Origin: Actinoallomurus iriomotensis
GTDB lineage: Bacteria > Actinomycetota > Actinomycetes > Streptosporangiales > Streptosporangiaceae
Assembly (NCBI RefSeq): GCF_030269445.1
Contig: NZ_BSTJ01000003.1
Location: 682,001 to 746,000, forward strand
Length of the DNA: 64,000 bases
Direction: 5' to 3'
Position 1 is the stretch's first letter. Each line of letters starts with the position of its first letter. The translations under genes and the position numbers were made by a program. The notes under the pieces are model-generated. The model worked only from the letters and a program-made list of their open reading frames with translations. It was not told the DNA's origin and searched no databases. Below, piece after piece: positions 17,839 through 25,835 of this stretch.

Positions 17839-18510
17839 TCAGTAGGTGAGGACGACGCAGCCGGGTTGGCCCGGGGAACGATCGGTCCTGTTGGGATGGT
17901 ATTTGGCGTCTCTGCCCTTCCCGCCGGTGCCGGTCCCGGCGGGGCAGGCGCGGTCTACTCCAGCCCCGGCAGGGCCCCCTGCCCCTCCAGCCCCATAGGC
18001 TCCACCCAGACCGTCGGTGCCGGCAGTGCCCACAGCCAGGGTGACATTGGCACCGTCACACACTGCGCCGGCACCTCCTCGACCGCCGTGCTCCTCATAG
18101 CCACCCGCGCCGCCAGGGGCGCTCGCGCCGCCGGCGTTGGGAGAGCTGATGGTCGATTTCTCGCCAGGAAAGGCGTGGTCGACGCCTCGGTCGCCTCCCG
18201 GGCCGACGGTGATGGTCAGGGCGTCACCGGGTCGCACCGCCAGCGTGCAGGCGGCGGTGGCACCGCCTCCGCCGCCGCCGGCCCCGGAGAAACCAGGGTT
18301 GACCGTCACAAAACCGCCGCCTCCGCCGCCCCCGGTCAACACCACGCCGATCTGGGAGACGCCCGTGGGCACGGTGAAGGTGTAGGTGCCTGGGGTGGTG
18401 TAGGCGTTGATGGTCGCGGCGTGGGCGGGGCCGGGTGCAGCCGGCAGTAGCCCGGCCGCCGCTACGGCGCCCGCAGCGATGCCCAGGAACAGGGGAGATG
18501 ACAAGCGCAT
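17839..18510 (-). CDS. Secreted glycine-rich protein
   Basis: A 223-residue protein with a clear signal peptide cleaved after Ala-His-Ala near residue 32. After a short beta-type segment (Thr-Pro-Gly-Thr-Tyr-Thr-Phe-Thr-Val-Pro) it becomes glycine-rich, with runs of six or more Gly and two spaced cysteine pairs that could form disulfides. The pattern matches actinobacterial glycine-rich cell-surface proteins of unknown role. Start supported by signal peptide position. It is monocistronic, with terminator-like palindrome downstream. Confidence 0.8.
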   Translation of the reverse strand: MRLSSPLFLGIAAGAVAAAGLLPAAPGPAHAATINAYTTPGTYTFTVPTGVSQIGVVLTGGGGGGGFVTVNPGFSGAGGGGGGATAACTLAVRPGDALTITVGPGGDRGVDHAFPGEKSTISSPNAGGASAPGGAGGYEEHGGRGGAGAVCDGANVTLAVGTAGTDGLGGAYGAGGAGGPAGAGVDRACPAGTGTGGKGRDAKYHPNRTDRSPGQPGCVVLTY

Positions 18511-18929
18511 GGGTTCCCTCTCGTTCGACGACCGTGCGCATACATCTAAACACGCTGAGTAGCCACTACCTATGCGTCGAAACCTTTTGCGACCGCACCT
18601 GTGCTGCGGATGGGCCCGCGTCCGGCCGCGAGAGCTGACCGCCTGGCGCCAGGTCCGTTCAGCGTCGGTGCGGCTGTCAGTGTCAGGAGCCGACCTTCCC
18701 CCTGGTGGGGTCTCGTCCAGCTTGTCGATGTGCGCGCTGGTCAGGTGCCGTGGGCAGAGGGTGTGGTGTACGAGTCCCCGCTGGTTAGGCGGCGGATTCT
18801 TCCGCGACCCCAGCCTGGCTTACATTCAACAGGCAGCCTGACCTGCACGATCAAGTCCAGGAACCCACAATCGGTACCTCGCGCTCGCATACCTGGCGAC
18901 CATGAGGAGCTGGGCGAGCATGCCCGCCT
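18511..18929. other. Intergenic region, no gene seen
   Basis: Short frames on both strands lack family likeness. It must hold the promoter of the glycine-rich gene (18511-18570 is locally AT-richer) and the 3' end of the cysteine dioxygenase transcript. Confidence 0.4.
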
Positions 18930-19529
18930 TCAGGATCTCCCGGTTGCCTGTCCATCAGCTCCGGGATCTGGGGTGTCCCAGTCGGAGACGAACCAGGTGA
19001 CCGCTCCGGTCGCCGGGTCGTACGAGCGCCGTTCGATGGCGCAGATGTCGGCTCCATAGACGTGGATCCCGACGGTGGGCGCATCGCCGACGGCCGCGAC
19101 GGCGTGGACGTCGTCGTCGGTCGTGCAGCACACGGTGACCTGGCCGGGCTCCCACACGTTCTCCCCGGCCGGCTTGAGAGGGCGGCCCGCATCGGCGGCC
19201 GTGGGCTTGTCGTAGCGGAACTCGTGTTCGGATCCTGAGTAGATTCCGGCCACGCCCCACGTCTCGTGTCCGTGCACGGGCGTGCGCTGACCGACGTTCC
19301 AGACGACTGCGGCCAGGCACCAGCCGTGGTCGGGAGCGATGTAGAGCGGGTAGTTGACGTGGTGATCGTTCGACGGCCGTGTGACCTCGGGTGGGAGCCG
19401 GTAGTCGCCCGCCAAGAGGGCGGACAGCAGGTCCGCGACCCGCTTGGTGATCTCGTGCTCGTCATCGGTGCCGCCGACCACGGACTCCACATCGTCGATG
19501 AAGGTCTGCAGGGCGCCATCGGGTCTCAT
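18930..19529 (-). CDS. Cysteine dioxygenase-type cupin
   Basis: Start at 19529 is fixed by an AAGGGAG ribosome site; the frame stays open upstream only as an overlap with the neighbouring gene. The 199-residue protein shows the cysteine dioxygenase pattern: two iron-ligand histidines in Pro-Val-His-Gly-His-Glu-Thr-Trp near residue 97, and the third in Ile-His-Val-Tyr-Gly-Ala-Asp near 162, followed by Arg-Arg-Ser-Tyr-Asp. It would oxidise a thiol such as cysteine or mercaptopropionate to the sulfinate with O2. It follows the RibD-like gene by 14 bases, same operon. Confidence 0.85.
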   Translation of the reverse strand: MRPDGALQTFIDDVESVVGGTDDEHEITKRVADLLSALLAGDYRLPPEVTRPSNDHHVNYPLYIAPDHGWCLAAVVWNVGQRTPVHGHETWGVAGIYSGSEHEFRYDKPTAADAGRPLKPAGENVWEPGQVTVCCTTDDDVHAVAAVGDAPTVGIHVYGADICAIERRSYDPATGAVTWFVSDWDTPDPGADGQATGRS

Positions 19530-19543
19530 GGTGATCTCCCTTG

Positions 19544-20152
19544 TCACGGCAGCACGCGATAGGTCAGGTGCGTGATCGGGCCTGCCGCTCGCGACTCCAC
19601 CTGCTCGAGGTTCAGCGACGGAACGCCGTCGAACAGCCGCGTGCCTGCGCCGAGCGTGATCGGCATGATGCGCAGCCGCAGCTCGTCGATCAGGCCGGCG
19701 GCGAGGTACTGATTGATGGTGGTCGCTCCGCCGTGGATGGAGATGTTGCCGTCTCCCGCCGCCTCGCGCGCCCGTTCGAACGCGGCCTTGATCCCGTCGG
19801 TGACGAAGTAGAAGGTGGTGCCGCCCTCCATCGGCTGCGGGTCGCGCGGGTAGCGCGTGAGCACGAAGACCGGGGCGTGGTACGGCGGGTTGTCCCCCCA
19901 CCAGCCCTTCCACAGCCGATCCCACTCGCCGCGCACCGGGCCGAACATGTTGCGGCCCATGATGAACGCCTTGGTCTCCGCCAGCCAGTCGGCCTGGAGC
20001 CGGGACTCCTCCGGATCATTCATCCATGAGTGGAGCTTGGAGCCCCAGCCGTCGCCGCCGTCGTCGCCGAACGGGCGCTCCTCGGTCTGGTTGAGCCCGG
20101 CCGAGTATCCGTCGGCCGAAATCGAAAGATCACAGGTCACCTTGCTGGTCAT
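19544..20152 (-). CDS. RibD C-terminal/dihydrofolate-reductase-family protein
   Basis: ATG at 20152 preceded by GAGGAGG. The 202-residue product has the family opening (Cys-Asp-Leu-Ser-Ile-Ser-Ala-Asp-Gly), Phe-Ile-Met-Gly-Arg-Asn near residue 65, and Ile-His-Gly-Gly-Ala-Thr-Thr near 148, which form the NADPH site. These stand-alone actinobacterial homologues are reductases of unknown substrate, not folate enzymes. Divergent from a LysR regulator that probably controls it together with the dioxygenase. Confidence 0.9.
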   Translation of the reverse strand: MTSKVTCDLSISADGYSAGLNQTEERPFGDDGGDGWGSKLHSWMNDPEESRLQADWLAETKAFIMGRNMFGPVRGEWDRLWKGWWGDNPPYHAPVFVLTRYPRDPQPMEGGTTFYFVTDGIKAAFERAREAAGDGNISIHGGATTINQYLAAGLIDELRLRIMPITLGAGTRLFDGVPSLNLEQVESRAAGPITHLTYRVLP

Positions 20153-20235
20153 CGCTCTGTCCTCCTCGCGGTGGGTCTCGCTCAAGGATGGAGCAGGCAT
20201 GACATGACGTCTAATGACAATCCTGCGGGATTCAC

Positions 20236-20250
20236 ATCGATATTCTCGAT
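20236..20250. promoter_or_regulatory. LysR-type palindrome
   Basis: ATCGA-TATTC-TCGAT, a perfect 5+5+5 inverted repeat ending 2 bases before the LysR start and 84 bases before the RibD-like start. It fits an autoregulatory LysR site. Confidence 0.5.
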
Positions 20251-20252
20251 TA

Positions 20253-21143
20253 ATGCTCAACCTGGTGCACCTGAAGGTCCTGTCCGCTGTGGCCCGGCAC
20301 GGCTCGGTGACCGAAGCGGCGAAGCACCTGCACTACTCCCAGTCCTCGGTGAGCCACCACCTGTCCCGCCTGGAGGCAGCCACCAGCGCCAAACTCGTTC
20401 AGCGGATCGGCCGCGGGATCCGGCTGACACCCGAAGGCCACCTGCTGGCCAACCGTGCCGCCGAGATCCTCGGACGCGTCGACGCGGCGACCAACGAGCT
20501 GGCGGCACAGGTCGGCCTGCAGTCCGGCCGGGTCCGCCTGGCCGCCAACGCGTCCACGCTGAGCACGATCGTGCCGAAGGCGGTCGCCTCACTGACCGAG
20601 GCGTACCCGGGAATCGAGCTGAGCCTCTTCGACCGCCACCCCGTCGAAGCGCTGCAGATGCTGCGGCACGGCGAAATCGACGTCGCGCTCGTCTTCCGCC
20701 ACGCCGACGACCCGGTCGAGGACGAGGGATTCCGCCTCGTCCACATCGGCGATGACGCGATCTACCTCATCAGCCGGCAACCAGACGACAGCCTCGCCAA
20801 CCACCGCCTCTCCTCCTGGATCGGCGGTTGCGTCCGGTGCCAGGCCGAGCTGAACGCGATGTGCCGGCACGAGGGCTTCACCCCCCGCATCGGCTCGCAC
20901 AGCGACGACATGGTCGCCGTGCAGTCCCTCGTCGCCGCCGGCGCGGGCGTCACCACCCTGCCCGGCTATGCGCTGCAAGCCCACCGTCGCGAGGACATCC
21001 ACGCCACCGACACCGGCTTCCGCCGACAGATCCACGCCGCGACCTACGGCGACCCACCCGACCCACCTGCCGTGGCCGCCGTCCTGACCGCCCTGACCGA
21101 GGCGGCCAACTCGCCTGAGCAGGGCCGCTCCGCTAGGGCCTAG
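20253..21143 (+). CDS. LysR-family transcriptional regulator
   Basis: ATG at 20253 begins the HTH directly (Leu-Asn-Leu-Val-His-Leu), giving 296 residues; an upstream extension has no ribosome site. Winged HTH at 1-60 with the Gln-Ser-Ser-Val-Ser-His-His recognition helix, then a two-lobe effector domain from about 90. Nearest targets are the divergent RibD-like/cysteine dioxygenase genes. Last gene before the tRNA-Phe-derived array. Confidence 0.92.
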   Translation: MLNLVHLKVLSAVARHGSVTEAAKHLHYSQSSVSHHLSRLEAATSAKLVQRIGRGIRLTPEGHLLANRAAEILGRVDAATNELAAQVGLQSGRVRLAANASTLSTIVPKAVASLTEAYPGIELSLFDRHPVEALQMLRHGEIDVALVFRHADDPVEDEGFRLVHIGDDAIYLISRQPDDSLANHRLSSWIGGCVRCQAELNAMCRHEGFTPRIGSHSDDMVAVQSLVAAGAGVTTLPGYALQAHRREDIHATDTGFRRQIHAATYGDPPDPPAVAAVLTALTEAANSPEQGRSARA

Positions 21144-21280
21144 TGGCGCCCTAGGCGGGCGCCTTCCGTGGCCCGCTGCCGCTTCCTCCGGCGGCAACAC
21201 AATCCGGCGTACCGGTAGACGACCGGATGTCAGCGATATGGTGGCCACCTCCCGCCAGCCGTTAAGACCAGACACCCACG

Positions 21281-21319
21281 AACAGCGCCCGACCATATTC
21301 ATGTGGGTCGGGCGCTGTT
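21281..21319. terminator. Type-A element-end hairpin
   Basis: A perfect 14-bp stem (AACAGCGCCCGACC) with an 11-base loop followed by TTTCTT. The same hairpin recurs at 22954 and 29968, each time 19-20 bases before a tRNA-Phe fragment. Confidence 0.8.
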
Positions 21320-21338
21320 TCTTGCTGCTCTGGGATGG

Positions 21339-21379
21339 TGGCCAGGGACAGGGTTGAACCGCCGAACTCCGCTTTTCAG
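21339..21379 (-). repeat. att fragment 6 (diverged tRNA-Phe 3' half)
   Basis: Matches the tRNA-Phe 3' half from the anticodon loop to the acceptor end with several substitutions and one missing base. It is the oldest-looking copy of the series. Confidence 0.75.
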
Positions 21380-21542
21380 GAGTAGCAACCACCCTGTTCG
21401 CGGTACCTCTTCGTCAGCTCCGCCGCCGGAGGCTTATCTGTAGCCACTGCGCATCCGGCTGGCTGTCGCGGTGTCCGGCCCGAAGCGGAAAGCAGCACTC
21501 AAGATAGGCTTCACCGACTCCGTGGGGCGACACTAAGCGCAT

Positions 21543-22796
21543 ATGAACTCGCTTAGACGCAATCGCGATTTCCTGTTGCTGCAAGTCAGGCAGCTTCTGT
21601 CCAGCGCCGGCGGCCAGGCCGCCGCGGTCGCCTATCCACTGGTCGTGCTCGCGGTGACCCACTCACCGGCACTGGCCGGGGTAGTGTCTTTCGCTCGAAT
21701 GGTGCCGAGTGTGTTGTTCGGCCCGCTTTCTGGCGTCCTATCCGATCGCGTCAACCGCAAAGCGTTGATGATCATCTCGGATGCGTTCCGCGCGGTCGCT
21801 GTCGGCAGCATCGCCCTGACCTTGGGGCTGAATGTGCTGCCGTACTGGCAGATTCCCATCGTCGCGTTCGTCGAGGGTGCGTTCTCCTCCGTCTTCAACC
21901 CCGCCGCGGCGGGGATGCTGCGCTCCATCGTGCCCGTGGAGGACCTGTCGTCGGCGGTGGCCACGCAGCAGGCGCGGTCGTCAGTGGCTCAGCTCGGCGG
22001 GCCGCCGGCTGGCGGCGCCCTCTACGCAGCGAGCCGCGCATTCCCCTTTCTGATCGACGCCGCGTCGTATTTCTTCTCGATGGTCGCGGTCATCCTGCTG
22101 CGGACACGGTCCTCGCATGTCACGTCTGAGCGGGATGGTCAGTGGCGGCTGCGCACCGATCTCGCCGAGGGCTGGTGATTCCTGTGGACGCAGCCGTTCC
22201 TCCGTACGACGACATTCCTGTACGGCCTGACCAACCCCATCGGTCCGGGCATCTTGCTTGCCCTTGTCGTCGTATCCCAGCAGGAGGAACTGCCATCCAC
22301 GATCATCGGCGCGCTGCTGGCAACGTTCAGCGGCTGCCTCCTGATCGGATCGCTGCTGTCCGGGGTCGTCCGCCGACGGCTGTCCCCCCGCACGATCATG
22401 CTGCTCGAACTCTTGGCATGGCCAGGGCCACTGCTGTTCACACTCTGGCCGAATGCATACGTTCTGGCGGCGTCGATCCTGCCGGTGGCGCTTGCCATCC
22501 CGGCGACCGACTCGGTCGTCGTCGCCCAACGCCTCGCTGCTACCCCGGACCGGCTCGTAGGTCGGGTGGAAAGCGTGCGCAGTACCATCGCGCTGGTGCT
22601 CGCACCGTTCGGGTCGCTGGCCGCCGGAGTGCTGTTGGATGCCATGTCGGCACGCCCAGCGATTCTGATCTCCGCATTGCCGACCGTGCCGCTTGCAATC
22701 TGGGGTTTGCTTAGTCCAGCGCTTCGGAACCTGGCACTTCACCGAGTGGAGCACCGCACGGGCGTGGGCCAAGCTGTATCGGATGATCGTGGATGA
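21543..22796 (+). pseudogene. MFS efflux transporter with internal TGA (cargo of unit 6)
   Basis: Two halves in the same frame (21543-22178 and on to 22796) are separated only by a TGA at 22176-22178. The first half has the MFS_3/macrolide-efflux opening (Asn-Arg-Asp-Phe-Leu-Leu-Leu-Gln), and the loop Asp-Leu-Ala-Glu-Gly-Trp-stop-Phe-Leu-Trp-Thr-Gln-Pro-Phe-Leu is the family's central cytoplasmic link, where an Arg or Trp codon is expected in place of the stop. The full product would be about 417 residues with 12 helices. It is either a nonsense pseudogene, a read-through gene or an assembly error. The last 15 codons look like junction sequence. Confidence 0.75.
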
Positions 22797-22844
22797 GCTC
22801 GGCAGCGCGGTGCATTGTGTCCGACCGCAGGCACAAGACGAATC

Positions 22845-22926
22845 ACTCAGAGCCCGCATCGGTGCAGCTCTACAGGGCAAAGACTTGGGCACGTATTGGG
22901 CACAGCCACCCGCCGCCACCCGTTAA
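22845..22926 (+). pseudogene. Tyrosine integrase C-terminal scrap (unit 6)
   Basis: A short frame ending Arg-Ile-Gly-Ala-Ala-Leu-Gln-Gly-Lys-Asp...Pro-Ala-Ala-Thr-Arg matches, codon by codon, the sequence around the integrase tail at 29865-29940 (Arg-Ile-Glu-Ala-Ala-Leu-Arg-Gly). No catalytic part remains. Confidence 0.5.
22885..22903 (+). repeat. Type-A arm boxes TTGGGCAC x2
   Basis: Two TTGGGCAC boxes 11 bases apart (22885-22892, 22896-22903). The equivalent position in unit 3 has TTTGGCAC twice at the same spacing. Candidate integrase or Xis arm sites. Confidence 0.5.
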
Positions 22927-22953
22927 CAGCCGAACACAACCGGACACACAGCG

Positions 22954-22992
22954 AACAGCGCCCGACCTCGTTCATGCAGGTCGGGCGCTGTT
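22954..22992. terminator. Type-A element-end hairpin
   Basis: 14-bp perfect stem identical to that at 21281, followed by TTTT; ends 19 bases before att fragment 5. Confidence 0.8.
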
Positions 22993-23010
22993 TTCGCTAG
23001 TCTCAGGGAG

Positions 23011-23052
23011 TGGGCAGGGGCGGGGTCGAACCGCCGACCTTCCGCTTTTCAG
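23011..23052 (-). repeat. att fragment 5 (tRNA-Phe 3' half)
   Basis: 42 bases identical to the 3' end of the functional tRNA-Phe from discriminator base to anticodon loop. Confidence 0.9.
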
Positions 23053-23136
23053 AAGTGACATCACCCCTGCTCACGGGATCCGAGCCGAGGTCAGACGGTG
23101 GTCGACGTGTGCCCGTGTGAGTCTTTGGATGGGGAC

Positions 23137-23146
23137 GTTGTCGTCA
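23137..23146 (+). repeat. Arm box GTTGTCGTCA
   Basis: One copy of the decamer found on both sides of most att fragments in the array; the same context recurs at 27891. Confidence 0.5.
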
Positions 23147-23156
23147 GGTCATATGC

Positions 23157-23525
23157 GTGTTCGCCATGCCCTCGGCTCGTCGTGCGACCGGACGAGTCGG
23201 GGTGGGGACCCTTGGGCACATGAGTTTCCAGACCTCGCAGTCGGGCACGCCACCCGGTTCCCTGAAGCCCGGGCCGTTACGCTCCAGGCTGGCGATCTTG
23301 CTCGACGTCCGGTTTCAACGTCGCTTCGCTCCGCTGCTTGTGCGGTGGCTGTAGGTCGGCGCGCTCGCGTTGATCGCCGCGGTAACGCTGTTCCGGCTTC
23401 TCATGTTGTGGTGCCTCGCGAGCTGGGCCGGCTGGCTACGACGGCTTGATCTGGCCCCGTTCGGGCGGCTTGAACTGGCCCCGTTCGGGCTGGGGGCGGG
23501 TGACGGGATCCTTATGTCGGCTTGA
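23157..23525 (+). pseudogene. Small membrane protein interrupted by TAG
   Basis: A single frame interrupted at 23352-23354 by TAG. After the stop it encodes one hydrophobic helix (Leu-Ile-Ala-Ala-Val-Thr-Leu-Phe-Arg-Leu-Leu) and a duplicated Leu-Asp-Leu-Ala-Pro-Phe-Gly-Arg motif. It resembles the small membrane proteins carried by AICEs, but I cannot name a family. Confidence 0.35.
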
Positions 23526-23771
23526 GGTGGCCCGCCGGGCGGGTTGCGCGCGGGAGCCTCGTGGTGCTGCGCGGCGTCAGGGTCTGGTGGCGGCCGCGAA
23601 GGCTGAGCTGTTCGAGCACATCCAGACCAGGCAATCACTTCGCTGCCTGGCAGAAACCGACGCTGTTTACCACCGAGGTCCGCGCCGCGTTCCGGTCATT
23701 GCGCTAGCGAGGCGCCCCGGTCATCCACGGCACGGTTGACGGCCCGATCTGGTTGCCGCCATTCTCCCCCC

Positions 23772-24719
23772 ATGGGCTTGGGGGAACGCGTTCGCTACCA
23801 GACCTCCTTTTCGGACTCGGCCCGCTGGGATGGGTTCGTGTTCCGTCCCGGCGACATCGTGATCAGCACCCCGGCGAAGTGCGGCACGACCTGGCTGCAG
23901 ATGATCTGCGCCCTGGAGATCTTCAAAAGCGCGACATTCGACCGGCCGCTCGACCAGATCTCGCCATGGCTGGACGTCCTGCTGCGCCCGCTCACCGGAG
24001 TGCTGGCCGACCTCGAGGCACAGACGCACCGGCGATTCATCAAGACCCATACGCCCCTCGACGGATTGCCCTTCGACGACCGCGTCACCTACCTCTGCGC
24101 AAGCCGGGACCCCCGGGACGTGGCCGTGTCCTTGGACAGCCATGCCAGCAACACCGACCGGGCCGTGTCCCTCGCATTGCGGGAGGATGCCATGGGCGCC
24201 GTGGTCCTTGACGAGCTGCTGGCCGCCGCTCCGTCCCTGCCGAGCGGGACCGCGCGCGAGCGCTTCTGGTCCTGGGTCAATCCGGCCGCGCCCGGGAAGG
24301 CCGTGTCCGACCTGGAGATCATGCTTCATCATCTAGACACGTTCTGGCAGGTCCGCGACCAGCCGAACATCGTGCTGCTGCGCTACGAGGACCTCCTTGA
24401 TGACCTTGAAGGGCAGATGCGCTACATAGCAGCCCGGCTCGGGATCGCCATCACCGAGACAGCCTGGCCGGACCTAGTCCAGGCCGCCACGTTCGAGGTC
24501 ATGAAAGGACGGGCCGGCGAGCTCGCGCCCGAAGCCAGCCACGACGGCTTCTATCACGACCACAGCCAGTTCTTCCACAGCGGATCAACAGGCCAGTGGC
24601 GGCAGGTCCTCATCGAGGAGGAGCTTCCCCGGTACGCCGCCCGAGTCGCCGAATGCGCGCCCGCGGACCTTGCCGCCTGGATCCATCGGCCCGCGCTGCC
24701 GGCGGCAGGCAACCTCTAA
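23772..24719 (+). CDS. Sulfotransferase-domain protein (cargo of unit 5)
   Basis: A 315-residue cytosolic-type sulfotransferase. The PAPS 5'-phosphosulfate loop is Thr-Pro-Ala-Lys-Cys-Gly-Thr-Thr-Trp near residue 31, the catalytic region Lys-Thr-His-Thr-Pro follows near 89, and the 3'-phosphate site is Ser-Arg-Asp-Pro-Arg-Asp near 111. The C-terminal Gly-Gln-Trp-Arg corresponds to the Gly-Asp-Trp-Lys motif of the family. Start at 23772 fits the family opening (Met-Gly-Leu-x-Glu-Arg-Val-Arg-Tyr); 23736 is the alternative. It transfers sulfate to a hydroxyl or amine; acceptor unknown. Intact, unlike much of the array. Confidence 0.9.
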   Translation: MGLGERVRYQTSFSDSARWDGFVFRPGDIVISTPAKCGTTWLQMICALEIFKSATFDRPLDQISPWLDVLLRPLTGVLADLEAQTHRRFIKTHTPLDGLPFDDRVTYLCASRDPRDVAVSLDSHASNTDRAVSLALREDAMGAVVLDELLAAAPSLPSGTARERFWSWVNPAAPGKAVSDLEIMLHHLDTFWQVRDQPNIVLLRYEDLLDDLEGQMRYIAARLGIAITETAWPDLVQAATFEVMKGRAGELAPEASHDGFYHDHSQFFHSGSTGQWRQVLIEEELPRYAARVAECAPADLAAWIHRPALPAAGNL

Positions 24720-24730
24720 GGGCGCGGTGC

Positions 24731-24829
24731 ATGAGTGAAGACGCGCCGGAGCTGACCGCGGAACTGGTGGCGGACGGCGTCGTGCCGTCGCAGCCGGTGA
24801 TCTCGCCCGACGGGTGCCAGGTTGCCTAG
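24731..24829 (+). pseudogene. N-terminal remnant of an S9-type peptidase
   Basis: Thirty-two codons reading Met-Ser-Glu-Asp-Ala-Pro...Val-Pro-Ser-Gln-Pro-Val-Ile-Ser-Pro-Asp-Gly match the first blade of S9/TolB-propeller peptidases, then the frame stops. The rest of the gene is absent. It starts 11 bases after the sulfotransferase stop, so the two were probably an operon before truncation. Confidence 0.55.
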
Positions 24830-24928
24830 GCCGTCGCTCCGGCCGGCTGCAAGACAGAGCTGGGAAGGATAGACGGGAATGCGCAGAGTCTCCTTTGGCG
24901 TCGCTCGGGCCCATGAGATCGTCTGCCG

Positions 24929-25351
24929 GTGGGGACTTGGGGAAAAGGGCCGTTCGACGACGACACGGCGATGGACTTCTTCGATGCTCTGTCCGACTGT
25001 GATGGAGACGCACGCGCTGAGCGCCTGAGAGCGGCGGTTCTGCGGGTGTCCAGGGCGCCCGGGTCCGTCAATTACTCCGAGGGCGTGGAGGCTGTGGCGG
25101 CGGCCTCACTCCTGGCCGGGATGACGCCACCTTCTACGAACGTGGAGTGGGTGGCGTCGCTGCCGACCGACCTGATGGCTGAGCTTGCGGACGATGCGGT
25201 CGTGGCTGTCGAGCGAGCGCATTCTCATGCCAGCGACCTGCACAAGTTGCGGAGCGAGGCATGCGGATACGACCAGGTATGGGAGGCGTTGGCTCCGGTG
25301 CTGCGAGCACTCAGAGCCGCCGGCGAACCGAAGCAGGACGGGCTGTTCTGA
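24929..25351 (+). CDS. DUF4259 domain protein (cargo of unit 5)
   Basis: A 140-residue protein starting at GTG with the DUF4259 signature Gly-Thr-Trp-Gly-x-Gly-Pro-Phe-Asp-Asp-Asp at its very N-terminus and an all-helical body. DUF4259 proteins are often found singly in genomic islands and near polymorphic toxins and have been suggested as immunity-like, which is not proven. No ribosome site is obvious. Confidence 0.85.
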   Translation: MGTWGKGPFDDDTAMDFFDALSDCDGDARAERLRAAVLRVSRAPGSVNYSEGVEAVAAASLLAGMTPPSTNVEWVASLPTDLMAELADDAVVAVERAHSHASDLHKLRSEACGYDQVWEALAPVLRALRAAGEPKQDGLF

Positions 25352-25433
25352 ACCGGTGTCGGAGTTCGCCACGATCGTGAACTCGGTGTACCTCGTTGGG
25401 TGGCGAGGCCGCTGGTCACCGCTGTGAGCGACG

Positions 25434-25455
25434 GTTGTCGTCAGAGTTGTCGTCA
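25434..25455 (+). repeat. Arm boxes GTTGTCGTCA x2
   Basis: Two exact decamers at 25434-25443 and 25446-25455, start-to-start 12 bases, directly before the unit-end hairpin. Confidence 0.65.
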
Positions 25456-25457
25456 AA

Positions 25458-25490
25458 AAAGACCCCGGGCGCGTTGCGCTCGGGGTCTTT
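25458..25490. terminator. Type-B element-end hairpin
   Basis: AAAGACCCCG...CGGGGTCTTT with inner GCGC/GCGC pairing, a classic rho-independent shape in both directions. Nearly identical to that before the functional tRNA-Phe (34620). Confidence 0.85.
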
Positions 25491-25506
25491 CAGCAGGGCA
25501 GAGAGG

Positions 25507-25548
25507 TGGGCAGGGGCGGGGTCGAACCGCCGACCTTCCGCTTTTCAG
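25507..25548 (-). repeat. att fragment 4 (tRNA-Phe 3' half)
   Basis: 42-base exact copy of the tRNA-Phe 3' half. The upstream CAGAGAGG context is also shared with the tRNA locus. Confidence 0.9.
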
Positions 25549-25632
25549 AAGTGACATCGGCCCTGTTCGCAGTCTCCGTACCGAGGTCAGACAGTGGCCG
25601 ACGTGTGCCGCCGGCAGCCGATGGTGGCTGCT

Positions 25633-25654
25633 GTTGCTGTCACCGTTGCTGTCA
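25633..25654 (+). repeat. Arm boxes GTTGCTGTCA x2
   Basis: Decamers at 25633-25642 and 25645-25654, 12 bases start-to-start, about 85 bases right of att 4. The same pair is found right of att 2 and att 1. Confidence 0.65.
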
Positions 25655-25835
25655 GCCGGACCGCCGGTTCGGACGCTGTCGACGTGCACTGATCCAGCGT
25701 GCCGGACTGGGCAACGTGACATATGTCTTCCGCATAGACCCGACTTTGCCTTGAGCTCATCCCGACGGGACGCCGATGGGCTCTTTGGACGACGGCCGCC
25801 TGGCGCTGGCCCGCTTGACGCCGGTCCGACATGCT

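Larger units (their letters stand above)
21144..21542. other. Left edge of the tRNA-Phe array, no gene
   Basis: The stretch holds a strong hairpin (21281-21319) and the most diverged tRNA-Phe fragment (21339-21379); the remainder is unassigned. The hairpin is of the same type as those next to att fragments at 23011 and 30025, so this may be the right end of an even older element. Confidence 0.5.
23053..23771. other. Left part of unit 5, decayed
   Basis: Contains an arm box, a broken small membrane gene (23157-23525), and a 24-base tandem duplication at 23442-23489 (CGGCTTGAtCTGGCC-type unit, one mismatch). No intact gene before the sulfotransferase. The first 150 bases resemble the corresponding part of unit 3. 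Confidence 0.5.

Noticed and set aside
18930-19925. 331-codon version of the cysteine dioxygenase gene
   Set aside because: The first 130 codons overlap the RibD-like gene in another frame; the ribosome site and domain start support 19529.
23011-23052. tRNA gene call at each att fragment
   Set aside because: The fragments lack the acceptor 5' strand and D-arm; only 34669-34742 forms a complete cloverleaf.
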